A DNA stretch of 64,000 nt from Myxococcales bacterium UBA1660 (GTDB lineage: Bacteria; Myxococcota_A; Polyangia; Polyangiales; Houyiibacteriaceae). The stretch is from positions 1 through 64,000 of the forward strand of contig DCLA01000068.1 in the NCBI GenBank assembly GCA_002320815.1, written 5' to 3'. Shown here piece after piece: positions 14,835-23,505 of this stretch. The stretch's first letter is position 1, and each line of letters starts with the position of its first letter. The notes below the pieces were generated by a model that made no database searches, was not told where the DNA came from, and worked only from the letters and a program-made list of their open reading frames with translations. A program made the translations under genes and the position numbers.

Positions 14835-17395
14835 GAGACCTTGGGGAAGCCGGCGACGGCGGCCACGGTGACGAGGAGGGTGAGGGCCACGAAGTGCCAG
14901 TAGAGGGTGACGTTGACGATGTCCGCGTCGTGCTCGGCGTCCATGCGCTTGGCGGCGCGCCGCGCGAAGCAGTAGCCCTGCATGATCACGCCGACCGCCA
15001 GGTGGATGGCGCACCAGATGAGGAGCAGCCAGACCATCGCGGGGTAGGCGTGGCGGGTGGGGTCCATCCCCACGCGCCAGGGCGCCCAGAGGAGCACGAC
15101 CCCACTGGCCAGCGCGGCCAGCGCCCCCAGCGCGAGCGCCGGGTAGAAGAGCCCGGGGCGGTCGGCGCGGTTGAAGCGCCGGGCCATGGCGGTGGCGGTC
15201 CAGGCGAGGAGCCCCAGCCCGAGCCCCCCGAGGGGCCAGAGGAGCCCGAGGTCTTCCGCGTCCGTGGGCGGCCAGGTGTCGTTGGCGGTCCAGTAGAAGA
15301 AGTAGCCGAAGACCAGCGCCATGAAGGCCACCAGGTCGGCCAGCATGGTAATCATCATCGCCCACCAGCCGACCGCGCCCGGGCCGGAGACGTAGAGCGG
15401 CAACGTGAGCCCGAGCCCGACGTGCTTCTCCTTCTTCTCCGGGATGGGCGCGGTGCCGGTCCACAGCCAGTTGAGGATCATCACCAGCCCGAAGACCCCC
15501 GAGGCCAAGGCCGGCCAGTACCAGTGGAAGGTGGTGAAGATGAAGACGCCGCCCACCCCCAGCGCCGCCAGGTGGGTCTTGAAGGTGGGCCCGGCGACCC
15601 GGAGGCATTGCACCGGCTTGGCGTCGATGGGCGAGGTGACCAGGGTCTCCCGGAGCTCCTCTTCGGCGTCCGGGAGGTAGAAGCGGCCCTCGTCGATGTC
15701 GCGGACGAAGTTCGGCTGGTCCCAGAGGGGATAGCGGCTGTCGATCTCCGGGATCGAGCGGATGCCCCAGGCCTCGTCGGGCATGGGCGCGCTCCACTCG
15801 ATGGTGCCCGCGCCCCAGGGGTTCCGCTCCGAGTAGGGCTGGTTCTTCTTCCGGCGCAGGACGTCGATGGCGAAGACCAGAAAGCCCGACGCCAGCACGA
15901 AGGAGCCGACCGTCGACACCAGGTTCAGGGTCCCGAGCCCGAGCTCCTCGGGGTAGGTGAAGACCCGCCGCGGCATCCCCAGGAGCCCGGTGAGGTGCAT
16001 CGGGACGAAGGTGATGTTGAAGCCGATGAACATCAGCCAGAAGGCCAGGCGCCCCAGCTTCTCGGAGAGCTGCTTCCCGCCGACGAGCGGGAAGAAGTAG
16101 TAGACCGCGCCGACGATGGGGAAGATGGTCCCGCCGATCAGCACCGAGTGCAGGTGACCGACCACGAAGTAGGTGTCGTGGGCCTGCATGTCGAAGGGCA
16201 CCAGGGCGACCATCACTCCGGTGAGCCCGCCGATGACGAAGGTGCTGAAGCCGCCGAGCACGAAGAGCAGCGGCACCCGGAGCTCGGCCTTCTTGCCCAC
16301 CATCAGCGTGGCGATGAAGCAGAAGATCTGGACGCCGGTGGGCACCGCGATGGACTCGGAGGCCGCGGAGAAGATGCCCAGCGAGATCCCCGGGAGCCCG
16401 GTGGTGAACATGTGGTGGACCCAGAGCCCGAAGCTCAGGAAGCCTGTGCCCAGCGCGGCGAGAACGACCCACGAGTAGCCGACCATCGGGGTCTTGGCGA
16501 AGGTGGGCACCATGATGGCCACCAGCGCCACCGAGGGCAGGAAGACGATGTAGACCTCGGGGTGCCCGAAGATCCAGAAGAGGTGCTGCCACAGCAGCGG
16601 GTCGCCGCCGCGGGCCGGGTCGAAGAAGGGCCAATCCAGCAGCCGCTCCATCTCGAGCAGGACGTCGCCGGCGATGAGCGGTGGGAAGGCGAAGAGGATC
16701 ATCACCGCGACCACCAAGATGTACCAGGCGTAGAGCGGGATGAGGTTGATGCGCATCCCCGGCGGTCGGGTCTTGAGGATGCCCACCAGGAGCTCGACCG
16801 CCGCGGCGATGGAGGCGACTTCGATGAAGCTCAGCCCCAGGAGCCAGATGTCCGGCCCGTAGCCGCCGAGGTAGTCGGTGGTCAGCGGCGGGTACATGAA
16901 CCAGCCGCCCCGGGGGCCCATGTCGAAGAAGATGGACCCGCAGAAGAAGACGCCCCCGATGGCGAAGCACCAGAAGCCGAAGGCCGAGAGGCGCGGGAAG
17001 GGCAGGTCGCGGGCGCCTAGCATCTCGGGCAGCACCATGATCGAGAAGGCCTCGAAGACCGGCACGGCGAAGAGGAACATCATCACCGAGCCGTGCATGG
17101 TGAAGAGCTGGTCGAACTGGTCGGCGGTGACGAAGTCCGAGCCCGGCTGGGCCAGCTGGATGCGCATCACCAGCGCCAACACGCCCCCGAAGAAGAGGAA
17201 GATCAGGCAGAGGCTGGTGTACCAGAGCCCCACCTCGCTGTTGTTCACCGCGGACCAGTAGCGCCAGCCCTCGGGGGTTTTCCACGTGGCGCGGAGCCGC
17301 TCCTCTTGGGCCTCGCGGACCTCTTTCGAAGGGGCCTCGGCCAGGGGCTCGACGTCGTCGGCTTCGCGGCGCCGGGGTTCGCGCTCGTCGCTCAT
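14831..17395 (-). CDS. ctaD: cytochrome c oxidase subunit I-III fusion (caa3 type)
   Basis: 854 aa. Residues ~40-580 are subunit I with all heme and copper ligands: FTMHGS, WIFGHPEVYI (CuB His and cross-linked Tyr), WVHHMF (CuB His pair) and MQAHDTYFVVGHLH (heme a3 and a). Residues ~640-854 are subunit III, ending in VTLYWHFVALTLLVTV. The fusion is known from caa3 oxidases such as that of Thermus. The enzyme reduces oxygen to water and pumps protons across the inner membrane. Its ATG overlaps the ctaC stop. Confidence 0.96.
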   Translation of the reverse strand: MSDEREPRRREADDVEPLAEAPSKEVREAQEERLRATWKTPEGWRYWSAVNNSEVGLWYTSLCLIFLFFGGVLALVMRIQLAQPGSDFVTADQFDQLFTMHGSVMMFLFAVPVFEAFSIMVLPEMLGARDLPFPRLSAFGFWCFAIGGVFFCGSIFFDMGPRGGWFMYPPLTTDYLGGYGPDIWLLGLSFIEVASIAAAVELLVGILKTRPPGMRINLIPLYAWYILVVAVMILFAFPPLIAGDVLLEMERLLDWPFFDPARGGDPLLWQHLFWIFGHPEVYIVFLPSVALVAIMVPTFAKTPMVGYSWVVLAALGTGFLSFGLWVHHMFTTGLPGISLGIFSAASESIAVPTGVQIFCFIATLMVGKKAELRVPLLFVLGGFSTFVIGGLTGVMVALVPFDMQAHDTYFVVGHLHSVLIGGTIFPIVGAVYYFFPLVGGKQLSEKLGRLAFWLMFIGFNITFVPMHLTGLLGMPRRVFTYPEELGLGTLNLVSTVGSFVLASGFLVFAIDVLRRKKNQPYSERNPWGAGTIEWSAPMPDEAWGIRSIPEIDSRYPLWDQPNFVRDIDEGRFYLPDAEEELRETLVTSPIDAKPVQCLRVAGPTFKTHLAALGVGGVFIFTTFHWYWPALASGVFGLVMILNWLWTGTAPIPEKKEKHVGLGLTLPLYVSGPGAVGWWAMMITMLADLVAFMALVFGYFFYWTANDTWPPTDAEDLGLLWPLGGLGLGLLAWTATAMARRFNRADRPGLFYPALALGALAALASGVVLLWAPWRVGMDPTRHAYPAMVWLLLIWCAIHLAVGVIMQGYCFARRAAKRMDAEHDADIVNVTLYWHFVALTLLVTVAAVAGFPKVS

Positions 17396-18357
17396 CGGAG
17401 CCCCTCGAGGTAGTGGGCGATGGCCGCGGTCTCAGCGTCGCTCAGGGTGGTGAAGGCGGGCATGCGCACGTCGGGTTTGATGGCCTCGGGTTCGCGGATG
17501 AAGCGCACGAGGCTCGCCGTGTCGTTGGGGAGCACGCCGCCGAGGTGGGCACGGCTGCCCACGTGGGTGAGGTCGGGGCCGATGACCCCGGCGGCCTCGG
17601 TGCCGCGGACGGCGTGACAGGCGCCGCAGCCGTGCTCGAGGAAGAGGGCCGCGCCGCGGGTCGCTTCGGCGTCGGTGGGTTCGGTGGCCGGCTCGGCCTG
17701 ATGGGCCAGCCAGGTCTCGAAGGCCGCGGGCTCCTCGGCGACCACGTGGAAGGCCATCAGCGCGTGGGCCTGGCCGCAGTACTCGGTGCAGGCGCCGCGG
17801 TAGGTGCCGGCACGGGTCGGCTCGTAGGCGATGTGGTTGGTGCGCCCGGGGATGGTGTCCACCTTGCCGCCCAGGGAGGGGACCCAGAAGGCATGGATGA
17901 CGTCCGGGCTCTCCAGGGTCATCGCGGTCCGCCGACCGGTGGGGAGGTGCAGCTCGTTGGCCACCTCGACCCATTGGTCGCCCTGCCGATACCGGGCGCG
18001 CCACCAGAACTGTTCGCCGACGACCGCCAGGCGGGGCTCGTCGGGCCCGAGGTCCAGGGTCGGCGGGAGCAGCGCCAGGCCCCCGATGAGCAGCGCGGTG
18101 ATGGTCACCGTGGGGAAGACCACGCCGCCCCAGAGGATGAAGCGCCCCGCCAGCTTCTCGGAGTGCTCGTGCTTGGCGCGCGCCCCGTAGACCGCGACGG
18201 CCATGACGATCAGCCAGACCACCCCGCCGCCGACGACCATGGCCCAGAACAGGTTGGCGATGCGCTCCGCGTCCCGGCCCGCGGGGGCCAGGGCGGACTG
18301 GACGCCTTCGCATCCCGCGAAGAGCAGCGGGGCGATCGTGAGGGCTCGGTTGCGCAT
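17392..18357 (-). CDS. ctaC: cytochrome c oxidase subunit II with fused cytochrome c (caa3 type)
   Basis: 321 aa. A lipoprotein-type signal (LLFAGC) is followed by two membrane helices and a cupredoxin domain with the CuA site CTEYCGQAHALM (C-x3-C-x3-H-x2-M). A C-terminal cytochrome c domain carries CGACH and the Met ligand segment VRMPAF. The subunit takes electrons from soluble or bound cytochrome c and passes them to subunit I. It is the first gene of the minus-strand oxidase operon. Confidence 0.96.
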   Translation of the reverse strand: MRNRALTIAPLLFAGCEGVQSALAPAGRDAERIANLFWAMVVGGGVVWLIVMAVAVYGARAKHEHSEKLAGRFILWGGVVFPTVTITALLIGGLALLPPTLDLGPDEPRLAVVGEQFWWRARYRQGDQWVEVANELHLPTGRRTAMTLESPDVIHAFWVPSLGGKVDTIPGRTNHIAYEPTRAGTYRGACTEYCGQAHALMAFHVVAEEPAAFETWLAHQAEPATEPTDAEATRGAALFLEHGCGACHAVRGTEAAGVIGPDLTHVGSRAHLGGVLPNDTASLVRFIREPEAIKPDVRMPAFTTLSDAETAAIAHYLEGLR

Positions 18358-18449
18358 GCGGGCGCCCCCCGGCGGAGGGCGCGTGAACGCGACGTCGGGG
18401 GAGGGCCGGGCGTTTCACCCTCCGGGGTCGGCCGCGCCCTGGGGGCGGC

Positions 18450-19658
18450 TCAGATCAGGCCCACGTCGCAGGGGAAGGTCGCGCTGAGCGTGGCCCCCGG
18501 GGTGCGCATCAGCTCGTCGCAGGCCTCGCCCTGGAGCTCGATGGTGTCGGCGTCGGTGGCGGTCCACCCGTCGGGATCGTCGCAGGGGAGCTCGCGGCCG
18601 TTCAGGGTCACGGTGCCTCGGCAGGCCTCGGAGACGTCCTCCAGCGCGGCGTCGAGCTCCACCGTGCAGCTCAGCTCGCCGCCGATGATGGCGGTGAGCG
18701 CGTCGCGGAGGCCCTCGTCGTCGCCCGCGACCCAGAACTCGGCGCCGCCGCCGACCCCGAGACCGGCGTTGGCCACGGCCTGGAGGTGCGCGGTGGACAC
18801 GTCCGAGCCGACGCTGATCACGAAGGTGCGGATGTCGTTGCCGAAGGCGCGCTCCACCGCCGCGATGGCTTCGTCTTGGCCGCGCTGCGGGTTGAGCTCC
18901 TCGCACCGATCGGGCTCGCCGTCGGTCGCCAGGATGAAGATGGTCGGGTCGGTCGGGCGATCCGGCGTCGCCAGCCAGCCGTCGAGGACGGCGTCGATGG
19001 AGTCCCCGGTGGGGGTCTCGTCGATGGGGTCGGCGGCCTCGTAGACGTCGCGGATGGCCTCGTAGTTGCCGACCATGGCCCGCACCTCGGTGAGCTGTGG
19101 GCAGGCGCCGATGGGCGGTCCGGCGCTGCCGCCCTCGGCTTCGGCGGAGTAGAGCGCCAGCCCGAAGCGCACCTGGTCCTCCAGGGTGGCGATGAGTCCG
19201 TCGCCCGGGTCGAGGAGCGAATCCCGCAGCGAGTCCCAGCGGCTGGAGCCCCCGAAGTCTTGGTTCATGGAGCTCGACTGGTCGACGATGACGATGACCG
19301 TGGGGGTGACCCGGCGGGCGGAGACGGTCGCGCTGGGGCAGCCGTCGGTGGACCCGTCCCGGGGCTCGACCGCGAAGTCGGTGCCAGGCGTGGTCGTGGC
19401 CACGCAGCGCCCCTCGGGGTCGCAGCGCTCCCCGTCGCCGCAGTCGGCGTCGCCCATGCAGTCGGCGGTGCAGAGGTCGTCGTCGGCGCAGTAGAGCCCG
19501 CTACGGCAAGGGGCGTCGTCGCAGCTCGTCCCGCACCCGGTCGGGGCGTCGTCGCGATCGCAGGGACCGACGGGATCCCCATCGCAGTCGCAGGCCACCA
19601 GCCACAGGCTCACCAGGGCCCACCGAGCTCCTCGCCGGAGCCACCACCTCTGCGCCAT
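18450..19658 (-). CDS. VWA-domain lipoprotein with cysteine-rich head
   Basis: 402 aa. The lipobox LVAC puts the mature Cys at residue 23. Residues ~25-86 hold many cysteines in the CxxDxxC style of myxobacterial surface proteins. A von Willebrand A domain follows, with an intact MIDAS start D126-Q-S128-S-S130 and ATDGEPDRC later, so metal-dependent ligand binding is likely. The C-terminal ~80 residues are another Cys-containing domain. AGGAGG sits 6 nt before the ATG at 19658. A substrate or partner is not visible. Confidence 0.88.
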   Translation of the reverse strand: MAQRWWLRRGARWALVSLWLVACDCDGDPVGPCDRDDAPTGCGTSCDDAPCRSGLYCADDDLCTADCMGDADCGDGERCDPEGRCVATTTPGTDFAVEPRDGSTDGCPSATVSARRVTPTVIVIVDQSSSMNQDFGGSSRWDSLRDSLLDPGDGLIATLEDQVRFGLALYSAEAEGGSAGPPIGACPQLTEVRAMVGNYEAIRDVYEAADPIDETPTGDSIDAVLDGWLATPDRPTDPTIFILATDGEPDRCEELNPQRGQDEAIAAVERAFGNDIRTFVISVGSDVSTAHLQAVANAGLGVGGGAEFWVAGDDEGLRDALTAIIGGELSCTVELDAALEDVSEACRGTVTLNGRELPCDDPDGWTATDADTIELQGEACDELMRTPGATLSATFPCDVGLI

Positions 19659-19701
19659 CGCGTCCTCCTCGCGCGGACCCGAACCGCTCCGCGTGAGTTG
19701 C

Positions 19702-19707
19702 ATCATA
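19702..19707 (-). promoter_or_regulatory. -10-like TATGAT for the VWA gene
   Basis: TATGAT (five of six consensus positions) lies in a short AT-rich patch 43 nt before the ATG at 19658. A leader of about 37 nt with a full AGGAGG would follow, so this gene is conventionally led, unlike its divergent neighbour. No clear -35 is seen. Confidence 0.4.
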
Positions 19708-19761
19708 CACCCCCAGCGGGGAGGCGCCACGGCTCGGGCGTGACCGTTGCCGGCTTTGGTG

Positions 19762-19767
19762 TAGGTT
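19762..19767 (+). promoter_or_regulatory. -10-like TAGGTT before TonB-dependent receptor
   Basis: TAGGTT lies 7 nt before the GTG at 19775 and there is no Shine-Dalgarno sequence, matching the leaderless pattern. Confidence 0.5.
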
Positions 19768-19774
19768 CCCGCGC

Positions 19775-22015
19775 GTGACGCGGTGGTCGGTGGCGATGGC
19801 GCTCGGGGCGCTGGCGTTCGTGCCCCTGCGCGCGGGGGCGCAAGACGACCCGCCCGACGCGGAGGACGTCGCGCCGGACCCCGCGGAGGTCGCTTTCGGC
19901 GCCGAAGCCGAGGTGGTCCCCGACGAGCCGGGCGAGTCCCGCGCGCGGTCCACCGTCACGCGCGCGGCGATGGACGAGCGCCAACCCCAGTCGACGCCGG
20001 ACGCGCTCCGCTGGGTCCCGGGGGTCGCCGTGCAGCAGACCTCCCACGCCCAGGCCAGCCCCTACGTCCGCGGCCTGACCGGGCAGCGCGTGGTCCACGT
20101 CTTCGACGGGGTCCGGCTCAACACCGGGATCTACCGCCAGGGGCCCAACCAGTACTTCTTCACCGTCGACGAGGCCACGGTGGGCAGCCTGGAGGTCGTC
20201 CGCGGCTCGGGGTCGGTGCGCTACGGGTCCGATGCCCTGGGGGGCGTCATCCGCGCCGAGCCCCTGCGGCCGCACCTGGGGCCGGTGGAGGGCGTGGTGT
20301 GGCGACCCCGGGTACGCCTCCGCTACGGCAGCGCGGACCGGGAGGTCGGCGGGCGGGCGCAGCTCCAGGTCCGCTGGGACGACACCGCGGTGCAGCTCGG
20401 CGTGGGTTACCGCGACGTCGACCGGCTGCGCGGTGGCGGGGTCGTCCGGCACCGGACCGGCGGGGGCACCCTCACCCGCGGCGACGTGGCCCCCTGGGTG
20501 CCGCGCTTCGCCGAAGAGGCCGACTCCCCGCCCAGCGAGTGGCGGACCCAGCTCGGCACCGGGTTCCGCGAGGCGACCTTCGACGTGCGCATCGACCGGC
20601 GCGTGGCCCCGAAGCTCCGCGCGTTCGCCGCGCTCTACGGCTACCGCCAGATGGACGCACCGCGGACCGACCAGTGCCCCGCGCCCGAGGCGCCGGTGGA
20701 CGAGTGCCTCTCCATCGATCGCCAGTGGCGGACCCTGGCCTACGCCGGGCTGCGGGGCGACGCCGGGTTCTTCCGCGACCTGGCCCTCACCGTCTCCTAT
20801 CAGCGCCACGACGAGCGCCGGCGCCGCGACCGCCCGCGCTCCGGGGTGCGTTTCCGCTGGGACGATCGGGTGGACTCGCTGGGCCTCGCCTTCCGGGCGA
20901 CGACGCCCCTGCGCGAGGCGATGCCGCGGGTGGCGCTGACCTATGGCGCCGACGGGTACCGCGACGAGGTGCACTCGGGCGGCGAGCAGGCGTTCACCGA
21001 TCTGGAGCCGGAGCGCGTCTTCGCGCTCTCGCGCGGTCAGTACCTCGACGACTCGCTCCAGGTCTCCCTCGGCGCCTTCGCCGAGCTGGAGGTCCAGCCG
21101 CTCCGTTGGCTGACGGCTCGGGCGGGCGCCCGGGGACAGATCGTGGAGGTGAGCGCGCCCTCCGACCCGGAGTCGGGCAGCGCGTCGGTGGACCGCACGT
21201 TCCGCTCGCTCGTCGGCCGGATGGGTCTCGAGGCCCGCCCTCATCGGCGGGCCGCGATCCTGCTCAACGTCGACCAGGGCTTCCGCGCGCCCAACCTGGA
21301 CGACCTCACCGGCCGCCAGCAGGTGGGGCCGGGGTTCCAGTTCGAGAACGCCGACCTCCAGCCCGAGCGCGCGCTCACCTCGGAGCTCGGCGGTCGCGTC
21401 GATCTCGATTGGCTCCGCTTCGAGGTCTGGGTGTGGACCACGCGGATCCGAGACGGGATCCAGCGGGTGGTGCGGGAGATCGCCGACTGCCCGCCCAGCA
21501 CGCCCGACTGCCAGGGGTCCCGGGATCCCTTCCAGCTGGTCAACGCCCCGGGCTCCAGCCGGCTCTTCGGTGGCGAGGGCGTCGCGGCGCTCTCGCTTCC
21601 GCAGCACGTCGCGCTCCAGGGGACCCTCTCCTACGCCTGGGGGGAGGGGCCGAGCCTGGGCGACCGCTTCGCGCCCGCGGGCCGGGTCCCGCTCTCCCGG
21701 GTGCCGCCGCTCCAGGGCACCTTCGAAGGCAAATGGCGCCACCCGGCCACCGGGCTCTGGGTCGGCGCCGGGCTGCGCTGGGCCGCCGCTCAGGATCGGC
21801 TGGCGGTGAGCGACGCCAGCGACCCCCGGATCCCCCGGGGCGGCACCCCGGGCTACGCGCTGGTCGAGCTCCGAGCGGGCTGGCGGTGGAAGGATTGGCT
21901 CCAGGTCTCCGTCCTGGCCCACAACCTGGGCGACGTCGCCTACAAGGTGCACGGCTCCTCCATCGTCGGTCCCGCCCGCGGGGTGCGCCTGACCTTGGAG
22001 CTCGGACCCCGTTGA
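19775..22015 (+). CDS. TonB-dependent outer-membrane receptor
   Basis: 746 aa. The signal peptide ends near residue 22 (PLRAGA). The plug domain follows (SPYVRGLTGQRVVHVFDGVR, then VRGSGSVRYGSDALGGVI), then a 22-strand-type barrel ending in an aromatic-poor RLTLELGPR. The plug resembles heme/siderophore/vitamin receptors of the Cir/HmuR type; substrate is not decidable. No clear TonB box is seen. The following lipoprotein gene is on the same strand 121 nt on, suggesting a receptor-lipoprotein uptake pair. Confidence 0.9.
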   Translation: MTRWSVAMALGALAFVPLRAGAQDDPPDAEDVAPDPAEVAFGAEAEVVPDEPGESRARSTVTRAAMDERQPQSTPDALRWVPGVAVQQTSHAQASPYVRGLTGQRVVHVFDGVRLNTGIYRQGPNQYFFTVDEATVGSLEVVRGSGSVRYGSDALGGVIRAEPLRPHLGPVEGVVWRPRVRLRYGSADREVGGRAQLQVRWDDTAVQLGVGYRDVDRLRGGGVVRHRTGGGTLTRGDVAPWVPRFAEEADSPPSEWRTQLGTGFREATFDVRIDRRVAPKLRAFAALYGYRQMDAPRTDQCPAPEAPVDECLSIDRQWRTLAYAGLRGDAGFFRDLALTVSYQRHDERRRRDRPRSGVRFRWDDRVDSLGLAFRATTPLREAMPRVALTYGADGYRDEVHSGGEQAFTDLEPERVFALSRGQYLDDSLQVSLGAFAELEVQPLRWLTARAGARGQIVEVSAPSDPESGSASVDRTFRSLVGRMGLEARPHRRAAILLNVDQGFRAPNLDDLTGRQQVGPGFQFENADLQPERALTSELGGRVDLDWLRFEVWVWTTRIRDGIQRVVREIADCPPSTPDCQGSRDPFQLVNAPGSSRLFGGEGVAALSLPQHVALQGTLSYAWGEGPSLGDRFAPAGRVPLSRVPPLQGTFEGKWRHPATGLWVGAGLRWAAAQDRLAVSDASDPRIPRGGTPGYALVELRAGWRWKDWLQVSVLAHNLGDVAYKVHGSSIVGPARGVRLTLELGPR

Positions 22016-22100
22016 GCCGCGCGGCTCGCTCCGCCGCACCCGCCCCAGTCGCAGCCGCCCAGTCGCAACCGCCCCGCCGCAGCCGCCCCAGCGTTTGCAA
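22014..22100. repeat. palindrome and CCGCCC-rich repeats after the receptor gene
   Basis: GAGCCGCGCGGCTC (22014-22027) is a perfect palindrome overlapping the receptor stop codon. It is followed by imperfect repeats of CAGTCGCAGCCGCC, CAGTCGCAACCGCCC and CCGCAGCCGCCCCAG to about 22092. It may slow or end transcription; no T-run follows. Confidence 0.45.
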
Positions 22101-22123
22101 GTGCACCCCGCTGCGCCGGCTGA

Positions 22124-22129
22124 TACGGA
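22124..22129 (+). promoter_or_regulatory. -10-like TACGGA before lipoprotein gene
   Basis: TACGGA lies 7 nt before the ATG at 22137. GGAG inside it could also serve as a Shine-Dalgarno sequence, so this member of the pattern is the most ambiguous. Confidence 0.3.
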
Positions 22130-22136
22130 GCCCGCC

Positions 22137-23219
22137 ATGCGCATCCTCGCCTGTCTCCTGATCCTCGCCGGCGCCTGCGGCGACGACGACGCCTCCACGC
22201 CGGACGCCGCCGCCCTCGACGGGGCCCTGGACCGCGACTTCGGCCCCGCGCCCACATGCGACGCGCCCGCGCCGGCGGACAGCTCGTCCTGCGCGCCCCT
22301 GGCGACGGACTACGCGCCCGGCGCCGACGACACCTGGGACGCCTGCGTCTCCGATGACGGCGAGTACCACCGGGTCCAGGAGTCGATCTCCTCGATCGCC
22401 CGGGTCGGCGCCTTCGAGGCCATCGCCGACCTCCTCTTCGATCCCGCCGCGCCGCCCACCAGCGACGACTTCCTGGCCGCGCGCATGCTCTACCAGGAGG
22501 AAGAGGGCCTCGATTCGCGCGTGGCCCGCCGCTACGACCCCCGCTTCGAGGTCCCGGAGGGCACCGACTGCACCCAGCCCGGCGTCCCCGAGGAGTTCCC
22601 CGACTACTGTGTCGGTCCGGCCACGCTGCAGCCGCTGATCCTCGGGGGGCTGAACCAGGGCATCGCCGCCGCCGACCCCACCGCCGCGGCGCGGGTCGAG
22701 GCCGGGCTCCTCTGGTTCCTTTACGCCTCCACCAACAAGGAGGCCTACACCTGCACCACCGCCGCCAAGGACTGCGACTCCAGCTACGCCTACTACACCG
22801 GGGGCGAGGCGGCGCGGGGCGGCCTGGGCTTCGCGCGCTACGTGGCCGAGGCCGCGCCGGTGGCCCACGACCGGGCCTGGGACGGGCTCCTCGCGCTCCG
22901 CTGTTGGCGCGACCTGGACGACGCCGAGACCGCGACGGACCTGGAGACCCGCGACCTGGCGCGCGCCCAGCTCGACACCGCGATCACCTACGGCTTCGCG
23001 CAGATCCTCCGCGCGCGCCTGGGGGCGATGTGCGACGCCGGGAACGGCGAGGTGGCCGCCTATCACTGGGCCTTCGTGCGCACCGCGGGGCCCGCGCTCT
23101 ACGCCACCCTCGGCGCCAGCGAGCGGGCCACGGTGGAGGCCCAGGTCGCCCTGGACGATCCCGGCGCGGTCGACGTCGCGGCTTTCGCCGCGGCCCTCGA
23201 CGCCTACGACTGCCCCTGA
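22137..23219 (+). CDS. unrecognised lipoprotein paired with the TonB-dependent receptor
   Basis: 360 aa. The lipobox LAGAC puts the mature Cys at residue 14, followed by a short Asp/Ala linker. The body is mainly helical with several Cys (CVSDDGEYHRVQESISSIAR, then YTCTTAAKDCDSSYAYYTGG). I do not recognise the family; the helical layout and receptor context recall imelysin-like metal-uptake lipoproteins, but the GxHxxE motif is not evident. Likely anchored in the outer membrane and working with the receptor upstream. The earlier frame start at 22095 is rejected because ATG 22137 begins a clean signal peptide. Confidence 0.78.
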   Translation: MRILACLLILAGACGDDDASTPDAAALDGALDRDFGPAPTCDAPAPADSSSCAPLATDYAPGADDTWDACVSDDGEYHRVQESISSIARVGAFEAIADLLFDPAAPPTSDDFLAARMLYQEEEGLDSRVARRYDPRFEVPEGTDCTQPGVPEEFPDYCVGPATLQPLILGGLNQGIAAADPTAAARVEAGLLWFLYASTNKEAYTCTTAAKDCDSSYAYYTGGEAARGGLGFARYVAEAAPVAHDRAWDGLLALRCWRDLDDAETATDLETRDLARAQLDTAITYGFAQILRARLGAMCDAGNGEVAAYHWAFVRTAGPALYATLGASERATVEAQVALDDPGAVDVAAFAAALDAYDCP

Positions 23220-23224
23220 GGGGC
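23212..23224. other. small hairpin with the stop codon as loop
   Basis: GCCCC and GGGGC flank TGA, the stop of the lipoprotein gene; the convergent gene ends 3 nt further on at 23227. It is a possible weak bidirectional terminator. Confidence 0.35.
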
Positions 23225-23226
23225 GC

Positions 23227-23505
23227 TCACTTGGCGCGGGTGCCGCCGACCATGCGCTGCAGGATGCGCTGGAACTCGCCCACGCTGAGATCGACGTGCT
23301 CCACCACCCGGCCGTAGAGCTGGGCGGTGGCCACGTTGCGGCCAGGGCGCTCCTTCTCCAGCACCGAGAGCTGCCAGAGGATCACCCGCTCGGCGCGGGT
23401 GAGCCCGTCGCGCACGTCGGGGAGGAAGTCGCGGGGATCCCGGTCGTCGTTGGCCGGGCGGCGGCCGGGCGCAGCGCGCCGTCGGTCCTGGGGGCGGTCG
23501 GTCAT
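23227..23505 (-). CDS. small hypothetical protein downstream of selO
   Basis: 92 aa. The first ~35 residues are Arg/Pro/Asp-rich and probably disordered. The remainder (LTRAERVILWQLSVLEKERP, then VEHVDLSVGEFQRILQRMVG) is helical and could be a small winged-helix-like fold. I do not recognise it. Its ATG overlaps the selO stop (ATGA), so it is translationally coupled to selO. Confidence 0.7.
   Translation of the reverse strand: MTDRPQDRRRAAPGRRPANDDRDPRDFLPDVRDGLTRAERVILWQLSVLEKERPGRNVATAQLYGRVVEHVDLSVGEFQRILQRMVGGTRAK

Noticed and set aside
14795..17020. 741-codon open frame on the plus strand
   Set aside because: It lies antisense to the ctaD-ctaE fusion, which has every oxidase motif; the product has no recognisable domain.
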